Below, piece after piece: positions 15,663 through 23,482 of a DNA stretch of 64,000 nucleotides (the stretch's first letter is position 1; each line of letters begins with the position of its first letter). The stretch is taken from NCBI GenBank assembly GCA_030824575.1, contig JAVBXL010000205.1:52350-116349 (forward strand), given 5' to 3'. The notes beneath the pieces are model-generated. The model searched no databases and had not been told where the DNA came from. It saw only the letters and a list, made by a program, of their open reading frames with translations. The position numbers were made by a program, and so were the translations under genes. The stretch is from a bacterium. GTDB taxonomy: Bacteria > Pseudomonadota > Alphaproteobacteria > Sphingomonadales > Sphingomonadaceae.

Positions 15663-16454
15663 TTAGCGCCCGGAATCCACGGTCCTTGACAGCCGCAATT
15701 CGTCCGTCGCGATCTCGCCGGCAAGGATCGCGGCAGCCAGCAATTCCGTGCGGTCGCTCGCCCCGAACAGGTGACGCGCATCACGCATGTAGCTCTCGAC
15801 GGTGCGAACTGTCAGGCCAAGGCGATGGGCGACAAGCTTGTCCTTCAGGCCCTGACCGGCGAGCAGGACGCAGTCGCGATGGCGCGGCTCGAGCCTCGGC
15901 AGCGGACCGAGTTGCGCCGGGCCGGCGAAGCGTCGGGCCTGCTGGAAGGCGAAGGTGCCGAACGTCTGTGCGGGTCCGAGAAGCATTTCGGCGCTACGGA
16001 CACTTTTCAGGCCGGCGAAGGTGCAGGATCCGAAACAGGCGCCGAGCCTGGCACAGGGGACCGTGATCCCTTCGTTCAGTCCCTCGCGGCGACCAAGTTC
16101 AAGGGCAAGCCGGTCATGGCCATCCAGCTCGATGATGGCGGGCAGGTCCGACCACAGGAACGCGGCCTCGGCGAACAGGCAGCCACGCATGACCGGATCG
16201 CGGCGATAGCGGCCCTCGGAAACAATGCGGCGGGTGGCTCCTTCCGCATAGTCGCGCAGATCGACGGTGCCAGGCTTCGGCGCACGCAGATCCTCGTGCG
16301 TCAGGATCGCGAAGTAACGGCATCCCAGATCGTCGGCGAAGGCGCGCGTCACCGCCCGAAGCTGGGCGCGATCCTCGGTGTCGCGGATCGCGCGCACGAT
16401 GTCGTCCAGCAAATTGAACGCGCACTCGTTCCATAGCCGAGCTCTTCCAGCCAT
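15663..16454 (-). CDS. LuxR-family AHL-responsive regulator (TraR-like)
   Basis: 263 aa from the ATG at 16454, behind GGAGGG. The N-terminal autoinducer-binding domain shows YRRDPVMRGC and FLWSDLPAI (the conserved Asp-Pro and Trp that line the AHL pocket) and EGLNEGITVP. The C-terminal GerE-type helix-turn-helix is LKDKLVAHRLGLTVRTVESY. It should dimerise on binding the AHL made by the next gene and activate the luxI-phyH-fseA operon. The QseM-like protein nearby would oppose it. The track's 28 extra N-terminal residues lack a ribosome-binding site. Confidence 0.92.
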   Translation of the reverse strand: MAGRARLWNECAFNLLDDIVRAIRDTEDRAQLRAVTRAFADDLGCRYFAILTHEDLRAPKPGTVDLRDYAEGATRRIVSEGRYRRDPVMRGCLFAEAAFLWSDLPAIIELDGHDRLALELGRREGLNEGITVPCARLGACFGSCTFAGLKSVRSAEMLLGPAQTFGTFAFQQARRFAGPAQLGPLPRLEPRHRDCVLLAGQGLKDKLVAHRLGLTVRTVESYMRDARHLFGASDRTELLAAAILAGEIATDELRLSRTVDSGR

Positions 16455-16783
16455 GCGCAGCCCTCCTGCCGCGGCGTTGCCGCTAGCCCGGGTCCCCCTT
16501 CGCCGGTCGGTTGAACATCCTGCCCCGTTCGCGACCATGACAAGGCGAGGCCGGCAAATGGGTAACGTGCCGGCCGATCAGTTCAGGTGCCAAACCGCCC
16601 CGATGGCGCGTTACCCATATCGATGCGCAGCTGGTCTAACCGGGCATTCGCCGAACCCCAGCCACAAGGATCAAACAGGGTCGGCGAAAAAAATGCGTGG
16701 GTAGCCATTTTCGCGTTACCAATTGTGCCGGTGCGGACTGTCATGCCCACTTCGGACAATTGCAGCGAGGCTCACCCGCCTGA
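16455..16783. promoter_or_regulatory. Divergent promoter region between luxR and the ECF sigma gene
   Basis: 329 bases without a convincing gene. It holds a perfect 10-bp inverted repeat atgggtaacg (16558-16567) and cgttacccat (16609-16618), with 41 bases between, and a third related copy gcgttacc near 16713. The copies are followed by tgccgg-type bases. These are plausible regulator sites for either flanking gene. Small ORFs here were examined for a lasso precursor and none fits. Confidence 0.5.
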
Positions 16784-17356
16784 ATGATCGACGATGACGA
16801 ACTCAATGCCTGGTTTGTGCGGGAGGTTCTTCCTCTCGAGCGGGCGTTGACGTCCTACATCCGTCGCAACTGGAGGGTGCCCGAAGACGTGCTGGAACTG
16901 CGGCAGGACATATATGAGCATTCGCTGATCGGCGCGCGGCGTGCGCTGCCGCTCAATGCGCGCGCCTATGTCTTCACGGTCGCCCGCAATCACCTGATCA
17001 ACAATGCCAAGCGCGCCCGGATCGTCCCGATCGACACGATGGCCGATCTCGATGCGATGCACCGTGACATCGACATGTTCGAGGCCGAGCGGGCGCTTTC
17101 CGCGCGGGACGAGTTGCGCCACGCGAAGGAAGGAATCGATAAACTGCCGCCCAAGTGCCGTGAAATCATCCTGCTGCAGAAGGTCGACGGGATGACCGAC
17201 CGCGAAGCGGCGGCATCCCTGGGCGTGTCGGTCGAGACGGTCCGGCGCCAGATCAAGCTCGGCATGAAGGCGCTGTTCGACCATATGGCAGGCGGCTCGG
17301 GGAGGATCGTGCGCAAGAGCTATCGGCGGAGCGCGGACCATGAGGTGCTGCCATGA
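16784..17356 (+). CDS. ECF (FecI-like) RNA polymerase sigma factor
   Basis: 190 aa. Region 2 spans LERALTSYIRRNWRVPEDVLELRQDIYEHS and LNARAYVFTVARNHLINNAKR. Region 4 is ELRHAKEGIDKLPPKCREIILLQ with DREAAASLGVSVETVRRQIKLG. The four-base overlap with fecR (ATGA at 17353) pairs it with its own regulator. FecI-type sigmas are freed when a FecA-type receiver binds its ligand, and turn on transport genes. The TonB receptor with an STN domain at 20601 is the obvious partner. Such sigma/FecR pairs accompany lasso-peptide isopeptidase loci in proteobacteria. Confidence 0.9.
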   Translation: MIDDDELNAWFVREVLPLERALTSYIRRNWRVPEDVLELRQDIYEHSLIGARRALPLNARAYVFTVARNHLINNAKRARIVPIDTMADLDAMHRDIDMFEAERALSARDELRHAKEGIDKLPPKCREIILLQKVDGMTDREAAASLGVSVETVRRQIKLGMKALFDHMAGGSGRIVRKSYRRSADHEVLP

Positions 17357-18327
17357 GGCGACAGGAAGCGATCGAGGACCAGGCGCTCGACTGGCTGATC
17401 CGCCGCAATGCGCCGGACTGGACCCAGGAGGAGCAGGTCGATCTCGATGCTTGGCTTGACGAGGCCATGGCACACAAGGCAGCGTTCTGGCGCGCGGACC
17501 ATCTCTGGCAACAGGCGGATCGTATCCGCTCGCTCGGGATCGAGCGCGAGGATCGGGCCGACGATCACGAGCCGCGTCGCAAATGGTGGCCGGCCGCGAT
17601 CGCCGCCAGCCTGATCGCTGCGGTCGGCATCGGCGGATTAGCGGTCGCGCCACGATTTTCGGATCAGCCCGCGCCGCAGGTGCAACAGGCCCGCTTCGAC
17701 ACGCCTATCGGCGGGCGTCGCGTGGTACCGCTGGTTGATGGGAGCAAGGTCGAACTGAACACGCGGACGGTGCTGCGGACGGCTGTCGGCCAGAGGAAGC
17801 GCGACGTCTGGCTGGACTCCGGCGAAGCTTTCTTCGACGTCGCCCATCGTGATGGCGAGCCGTTCGTGGTCCACGCCGGCCGGCAAACGATCACTGTTCT
17901 GGGCACGAAATTCTCGGTGCGCCGGGACAAGGATCGCGTCACGGTCAACGTGCTGGAAGGGCGTGTGCGGGTCGAAGACGGCGAAGGCACTATGGGGCAT
18001 GCCGCGATAATCACCGCAGGCGACACCGCGATCTCACACGGAGCGTCCACGCTGATTGCGGCCAAGTCCGAGGAACGCGTCGAGAGTGCGCTCGCCTGGC
18101 GGGACGGCATGCTGAGCTTCGATCAGGCACCGCTCACCAAAGTTGTGGCCGAATTCAACCGCTACAATCGCGTGCAGCTAAGCGTTACTGATACGGCGAC
18201 CGGCCGGATCCCGATCGGCGGCTCATTCCAGGCTTCCAGCGTGGACTCGTTCACCCGCTTGTTGCATGATGCATACGGGCTCAAGGTCGAACGCAGCGAA
18301 ACCACAATTAAAATCTCCAGGCCGTAG
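17353..18327 (+). CDS. FecR-family anti-sigma / sigma regulator
   Basis: 324 aa. The N-terminal DUF4880-like cytoplasmic part (ALDWLIRRNAPDWTQEEQVDL, AFWRADHLW) would hold the sigma factor. One membrane segment follows (AAIAASLIAAVGIGGLAVA). The periplasmic FecR domain is RFDTPIGGRRVVPLVDGSKVELN to LGTKFSVRRD. The C-terminal segment (LTKVVAEFNRYNRVQLSVTD, RIPIGGSFQA) resembles the domain that contacts the receptor's STN domain. It relays ligand binding at the outer membrane to the sigma factor. The end of the gene faces the isopeptidase gene tail to tail. Confidence 0.92.
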   Translation: MRRQEAIEDQALDWLIRRNAPDWTQEEQVDLDAWLDEAMAHKAAFWRADHLWQQADRIRSLGIEREDRADDHEPRRKWWPAAIAASLIAAVGIGGLAVAPRFSDQPAPQVQQARFDTPIGGRRVVPLVDGSKVELNTRTVLRTAVGQRKRDVWLDSGEAFFDVAHRDGEPFVVHAGRQTITVLGTKFSVRRDKDRVTVNVLEGRVRVEDGEGTMGHAAIITAGDTAISHGASTLIAAKSEERVESALAWRDGMLSFDQAPLTKVVAEFNRYNRVQLSVTDTATGRIPIGGSFQASSVDSFTRLLHDAYGLKVERSETTIKISRP

Positions 18328-18334
18328 TGATCCC

Positions 18335-18354
18335 AAAAGCTATAAAGGCTTTTT
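18335..18354 (+). terminator. Weak hairpin with T-run after fecR
   Basis: aaaagc and gctttt (6-bp arms, 7-base loop) followed by further Ts, in the 131-bp gap between convergent fecR and the isopeptidase gene. Short stem, so only a possible terminator. Confidence 0.4.
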
Positions 18355-18458
18355 CGCCGATATCTGCGGCAGATAGTCTTCCTAGGTGATAGGGCCTCTT
18401 TATCTGGACCCTCATAGCGCGTTTGCAAAACTGCATGTCGCACCCGTCTGCAAAGTCC

Positions 18459-20594
18459 TCAATTCGCAGTTAAGGGCATTTTTGTCCTCATCGGCTTCCA
18501 GTGCTCATATTGGCGAATATCGACCGGGTCTGTGTCGTTCCGACCGTTGAACCAGAAATCGAACCATTGCAGGTTTCGATTATAAATTGTGTATCGGTGC
18601 TCCGGTTGTCTCTTAATGTGATCTTCGTCTGGAAATATATACATGGCCGATGGGCGATTATATGCCTTTAATACTCCATAACTTTCTAAGGCCATCAAAT
18701 ATTCATTGTCAGAAATCTGCATCAATATCGGTATATTGATTTTTTCAATGTTACTTTCGATCGATACATTAGCCCAAAACTTGGACTGATCCTTGTCTAG
18801 AGACGGGTAGCCCATGTCTAGGAGTTGCTTTGCCCAAGCCGAACCGCCGTAAATTTGAGTTGATTTCGGCTCTTGAAAACCCGTTGAAATTGACGCAGCC
18901 GCAAATAATCTGGGGGAATTCACCAACGCGAATTGCACCGTCGATACGCCATCACTCAGGCCGGTGATGCCTATGCGATTTGCGTCGATGTTAGCCCGAG
19001 TTGTAGCCAACTCGATGCCTTTTACCAAGGCAGACTGAACACTGCGTCGATCATTCCAATCATTTTGGTTCGAGACGCGGGCATCGAGTGCCGTCCGCAC
19101 CGTTCCATCTTTAACCGTCGTATAATAGTCAGCAGGCCTTTGCAGGCTGAGAACGGCAAAGCCTTTCTCAGCAAATGGGAATATGGGAAATTCATCTCCC
19201 ACACCACCACGGAGAAAGCCTCTGGTGAGGTACTGAACGACGATCAGCGGTATTTTGCCCGTGCGAGGCTGATCGCGGGGCAGAACTAGATCCCCGAAGG
19301 ATTCTATACCGACGTCATTGGTCCAGCGCAGGCGCTCGACGCTTCCTTTCCTCAACTCGCCGAAGGATGGGTTGGGATCGAATAGCGTCGTCAAGGCGCC
19401 GGTGTCTGTGTTGATGCGAACGATGCGCCTCGGATGGCTGGACGCTTCGTGTAGGCAGATGAGCGTGGCGGATTCCAACTGGCAACCTGTTACCAGATCA
19501 TTCGTCTTCAAGATGATGGCTGGGGCAGACCGCGTGTCCCAACTGTAGAGTTGCAGTTCGCTTTTCCCCCATCCGGCCCGCCGAAGAAAAAGGATCCTCT
19601 GTCCGTTCGCGGTCCACCACATATTGAGGATGCCGTCTGTACAGGCCGGATCGTCGCACCTTCGCCTTCGTCCATCAGCATATTGCAACCACAGGTCACT
19701 GGGCGATAAGATGCTAGCGGCGTCTCGCTGCACGATCTGAGCGGTGACGCTTTGGCTTGTCGCCGTGGAGCGGACGAGTTTTCTTGGTGATGCGTCTACG
19801 GGCACCTTCATATCTGCGGGCAGTTCCTCACTGCTCGCTGGACGAATGTTGGTTCCACTCGCCGTGGAAGAAAAGAATTCGATCGGAACGGGACCAGGAA
19901 TGGATGGGCGGGCCTCTCGATTGGGTACGAAGCTGTCATCGTATAAAAAGCCAACTCGGCCTCGCCGGTCGATCTCAGTTTTATGCCGTGCGGCTTCAGG
20001 TTCATTCCCAAACAGCAGCCTACCGCCCGGCGTCCATGCAACTTGGCGAACCGCTGTCTCGGAAGTTGTTGTGAACAGCACGGATGCATTCTCAACTGAC
20101 ACAACGCGGGCCTGGGGGGTGCCTTGGATCGATACCAAATAGGCGAGATATCGGCTGTCTGGTGACCATCGCGGACTGTTTATGATTGGCGAGCCGTTGA
20201 TCATCCGAAAGCCACGAATAGTCGGCGCGCCGATGATCAGTCCATTGCTCATATCGACAATCTGGGCCGGGGCTTGGCTTTCGGCATCGATTGTGACGAG
20301 CGCTTGGCAATAATCGTTCATCACCGGATCTGCCCGGCTTATAACGAAGGCCAGACGTGTGCCGTCAGGTGATAGCGCGAGAGGGCTTTCAGGCAGATCG
20401 GTCCCGAAGTTCGGGCCGATGTCGCGTAGGCCGATCAGATCGTTCGTGGTGACGCCGCGCTTATCCGCATGCCCATTTGCACCTTCATCAATGAGGTTCC
20501 GGCAAACTGGCGGGGTTTCAGTGGCGGCTGCCTCTGCATGAGAAGCAGCACCGATTATGCCGGCGCATGTCGCCAGCAGGACAACAGACTTCAT
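18459..20594 (-). CDS. Predicted lasso-peptide isopeptidase (AtxE2-like S9 family)
   Basis: 711 aa with a signal peptide (MKSVVLLATCAGIIGAASHAEAA), then a beta-propeller-like region (SPDGTRLAFV, SPRWSPDSRYLAYL), then an alpha/beta hydrolase domain. The stretch GDLVLPRDQPRTGKIPLIVV and QYLTRGFLRGGVGDEFPIF strongly recalls AtxE-type isopeptidases. The nucleophile is in GLSDG (Ser about 547), with Asp about 629 (QISDNEY) and His about 659 (DEDHIKRQ). The family cuts the isopeptide bond and opens the lasso knot. It lies 6 bp from the TonB receptor gene in one operon. Codon use is visibly more AT-rich than the flanking ICE genes. General S9 peptidase is the fallback call. Confidence 0.8.
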   Translation of the reverse strand: MKSVVLLATCAGIIGAASHAEAAATETPPVCRNLIDEGANGHADKRGVTTNDLIGLRDIGPNFGTDLPESPLALSPDGTRLAFVISRADPVMNDYCQALVTIDAESQAPAQIVDMSNGLIIGAPTIRGFRMINGSPIINSPRWSPDSRYLAYLVSIQGTPQARVVSVENASVLFTTTSETAVRQVAWTPGGRLLFGNEPEAARHKTEIDRRGRVGFLYDDSFVPNREARPSIPGPVPIEFFSSTASGTNIRPASSEELPADMKVPVDASPRKLVRSTATSQSVTAQIVQRDAASILSPSDLWLQYADGRRRRCDDPACTDGILNMWWTANGQRILFLRRAGWGKSELQLYSWDTRSAPAIILKTNDLVTGCQLESATLICLHEASSHPRRIVRINTDTGALTTLFDPNPSFGELRKGSVERLRWTNDVGIESFGDLVLPRDQPRTGKIPLIVVQYLTRGFLRGGVGDEFPIFPFAEKGFAVLSLQRPADYYTTVKDGTVRTALDARVSNQNDWNDRRSVQSALVKGIELATTRANIDANRIGITGLSDGVSTVQFALVNSPRLFAAASISTGFQEPKSTQIYGGSAWAKQLLDMGYPSLDKDQSKFWANVSIESNIEKINIPILMQISDNEYLMALESYGVLKAYNRPSAMYIFPDEDHIKRQPEHRYTIYNRNLQWFDFWFNGRNDTDPVDIRQYEHWKPMRTKMPLTAN

Positions 20595-20600
20595 GTCCGT

Positions 20601-23198
20601 TCACCAGGATTTCGAGATCGAAAAGCTGATGTAACGACCCCATGGTGAGTAATTGGCCGAATCGTATGGCGACTGGCTGACTTGGGTTGTCGCGATTACG
20701 GATGGTTTGTTGTTGAAGACATTTTGCGCGGAAAGGGAGAAGTCCATGCCGCGAAAAATCGGCGTTTCACTGTCTATTTTCAGCCTGGCGGTCAGATCGA
20801 ACGTGGTCATCGAACCGACGTCATATGTCACCGTCGCGCGTCGATCTTTCACTCCCCCGATATAATTCACGATGGGGGTAAGCTTGAAAGGCCCTTGCTC
20901 CCATGTGAAGCCGGCGACGCCCCGCAAATGCGGTGGGAAGAATAGGCTACCCGCCAGTTCGGTTTCCGGCTGTAAAGCACTCAGGCGCTGTTGACTTTCG
21001 ATATAGCTCGCATTCGCCCAAAAAGAGATATCACCCATGGCACCCAGATCGGCGTGATGGCTCAGATTGACATCGACGCCATCTATTTTCTGACGGGCCG
21101 CATTGGCATATTGACTGTAGATGATTGCTCCTACTTTCGCGGGATCCCAAGGGCCGCTAGAGTTGTTGAAGAGCAAAGCTCCGTCGAGTGCCGCATTTAT
21201 CTCATCTGCGGTCGGGTTCACGCTCACTAGATCAGCATAGATTGGATTGCTGAGCGCTTGGGTGATGTAGGTGACTGGCGTTACGATCCGATCCCGATAA
21301 CGGATCGAATAGTAGGTCACCTCGATCTTCGAATTGGGTGAGAATGCAGGCTTAAGTATCACGGACGCCGTCCAGTTCGTGGATCGCTCCGGTTTCAAAT
21401 CAGGATTTCCGCCACCGCTGTACAAGCCTACAGTTCCTGCGGGGAAGCCAATTCCGCCAAAGACTCCAATGTTGTAGACGCTTGCGCCTCGTACGCTATG
21501 CAACTGGTAAAGCGTGGGCGCTTTGAAGGATTTGCCCCATGAGAGTTTGAAGGTCACGCCATAGCCAGTCGCCAGAACGGCACCAAGCTTAGGTGTCGCC
21601 ACATCTCCTATACCCGGATAATCTTCATATCGAACCGCGCCGTTCAGAATTAGGGACTGGACGAGCGCACCGTCCTCTTCCGACCGGACAATAGGAGCAT
21701 TAATCTCCAAGAAACCGTAACGGTTGTCCTGGCTTGCTTCAACGCTCTGACCATTATCTACAAGCCGATTATATGAATGCAGATAATTTTTTCGATAACC
21801 CCCGCCAAGCGCGGCCTTAACTGGCCCAGCCCCGAGATCGAGCAGCGTGCCTTTGGCGGTGCCTTCAATACTAAATGCCCTGTTGCAATAGCAAAGTTCG
21901 GTTCTCGACAAAACGCTGCTGGTATAGCTATCGGACTTTGAGAGAGTTCGATCTTCAGCGTAAACGCCGGAAAATGCAATATTCCAAGTGTCACTGGCTT
22001 GTATATCGATGTTTGGGGCCACGCTGACTGTTCTGGTATTAGTTAACCGGCGGAGGCCTTGTATCCGGTAATCCCCCGCTGCTGAAGACGCAAAAGCTCG
22101 ATCCGTCTTGCGCTCGCCGTAAAGGCCATCGATGCTGAACTCTACGCCTGGCATGATGTTTTGGTGGCCGCTTAGCAACACGTTGTGGCGATCAAAGCCC
22201 GGATAAAGGGTCAGACCTGGCGAACGAGTCGCTGCATAATCGCGTTGACTTGCTAGAATGGGCGTCGAGTGCGCGAAATCGTAGGCAAGGATGAAGCCGC
22301 CGGAATTCCATGTCGTTCCGCCGGTGACGCTATAATTCTGCTGTGCGTTCCCTCCATCGGTGGAGGCTCCCCAATATGCGCGCGCTGTTAGGCCGCGATA
22401 GTCCTTACGCAGGATGATGTTCGCGACACCCGCTATGGCGTCGGAACCATAAAGGGCGGACGCTCCATCGGTTACGATTTCCATCCGGTCGACAGCAGCA
22501 AGAGGAATAGCCGAAATATCGATTGACTGAACCGCCGTGTTGAAAGCCAGCCTGTGGCCATTGAGCAGGGTGACGGTCGCATCGGACCCCAGACCACGAA
22601 GATTGATTGAGGTGGCTCCTCCCAGATTGCTGCCGACGCTTTCTGGGACGTTCTGACCGATTCCCGGATTTTGGCCCGCACCTGAAGCAACAGGCAACGC
22701 CCTGACAGCTTCGGCGAGACTGTTGTGACCATTATCAAGCATTCGCTCCCGGCTGATGATTTGCGTAGGGGAAGGGGAAACAACCCCTGCGATCAGCGAA
22801 CCTGTAACAACGATTTCAGCGCTCTCGTCTTTGGACGATGCACCTCCAGATGCCGATTTTCGTAATGATGCAATGCTCTCATCGGCGTTTTGGCCGTTTC
22901 CCGCTTTCACAATTGCGACGAGATTACCATCGACTTGGGTTGTGAACCCACTGCCCGCCAATAGATTGGCGAGCGCAGCATCGGCTGAAAGTGGCCCGCG
23001 TGCGCCCGGTGAGCGCGCTGAGCGTACTTGATCGGCGCGATAGACCACTTGCCGTCCAGATTGTTGGACATAGGCATCAAGCGCGACCTTTAGCGAACCC
23101 GCAGGTATCCTATATTCGCGGGTCTGCGCTGCCGCAGGTGCCGCAAGTGCCACGATACAGGTGCTGGTTGCAAATACCGCTGCGAGTGTCCGAATCAT
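20601..23198 (-). CDS. FecA-type TonB-dependent receptor with STN signalling domain
   Basis: 865 aa from the ATG at 23198 (MIRTLAAVF), which heads a signal peptide ending at APAAAQ; the track's earlier start has no such feature. The STN domain follows (YRIPAGSLKVALDAYVQQSG, VVYRADQV). The plug contains TQIISRERMLDNGHNSLAEAVRALP and LRGLGSDATVTLLNGHRL, and the 22-strand barrel ends in FSISKSW with the terminal aromatic residue needed for assembly. It would bring a ligand across the outer membrane and signal to FecR. Operon partnership with the isopeptidase makes a lasso peptide the likely ligand. Like its partner it is richer in A+T than surrounding genes. Confidence 0.92.
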   Translation of the reverse strand: MIRTLAAVFATSTCIVALAAPAAAQTREYRIPAGSLKVALDAYVQQSGRQVVYRADQVRSARSPGARGPLSADAALANLLAGSGFTTQVDGNLVAIVKAGNGQNADESIASLRKSASGGASSKDESAEIVVTGSLIAGVVSPSPTQIISRERMLDNGHNSLAEAVRALPVASGAGQNPGIGQNVPESVGSNLGGATSINLRGLGSDATVTLLNGHRLAFNTAVQSIDISAIPLAAVDRMEIVTDGASALYGSDAIAGVANIILRKDYRGLTARAYWGASTDGGNAQQNYSVTGGTTWNSGGFILAYDFAHSTPILASQRDYAATRSPGLTLYPGFDRHNVLLSGHQNIMPGVEFSIDGLYGERKTDRAFASSAAGDYRIQGLRRLTNTRTVSVAPNIDIQASDTWNIAFSGVYAEDRTLSKSDSYTSSVLSRTELCYCNRAFSIEGTAKGTLLDLGAGPVKAALGGGYRKNYLHSYNRLVDNGQSVEASQDNRYGFLEINAPIVRSEEDGALVQSLILNGAVRYEDYPGIGDVATPKLGAVLATGYGVTFKLSWGKSFKAPTLYQLHSVRGASVYNIGVFGGIGFPAGTVGLYSGGGNPDLKPERSTNWTASVILKPAFSPNSKIEVTYYSIRYRDRIVTPVTYITQALSNPIYADLVSVNPTADEINAALDGALLFNNSSGPWDPAKVGAIIYSQYANAARQKIDGVDVNLSHHADLGAMGDISFWANASYIESQQRLSALQPETELAGSLFFPPHLRGVAGFTWEQGPFKLTPIVNYIGGVKDRRATVTYDVGSMTTFDLTARLKIDSETPIFRGMDFSLSAQNVFNNKPSVIATTQVSQSPYDSANYSPWGRYISFSISKSW

Positions 23199-23482
23199 GA
23201 TGCCCCCAATCTCTAGGCAGATTATCCGCCCACGGGAAAGTGAGACAGTCGAGCCCGAGCTTTGGGTAACGACAAACCGCACCCAGCGAATTCTCTGATC
23301 TATCGAACTTGAAACGCTCCGTATTTCGGGCGCCACAACTGCCGTTCAGGGGGCGCCACTAGGCCGGTGTCCCCAACAAGGCAGGCTGGGTCCCCAGCGG
23401 GTATCTGCCGCCAATGACGAACCTCTGCGAATTCTCTGCAAGCCCTCGGACACTAATGTCGGCACGCGGGCGAAAGGCTCGC

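Noticed and set aside
16587-16787. Small ORF as a lasso-peptide precursor
   Set aside because: No leader with the conserved Thr before the core, no Gly start with Asp/Glu at position 7-9, and no B/C enzymes next to it.
18162-18443. Small minus-strand ORF as a lasso precursor near the isopeptidase
   Set aside because: It is antisense to the fecR 3' end and has no core-like end.
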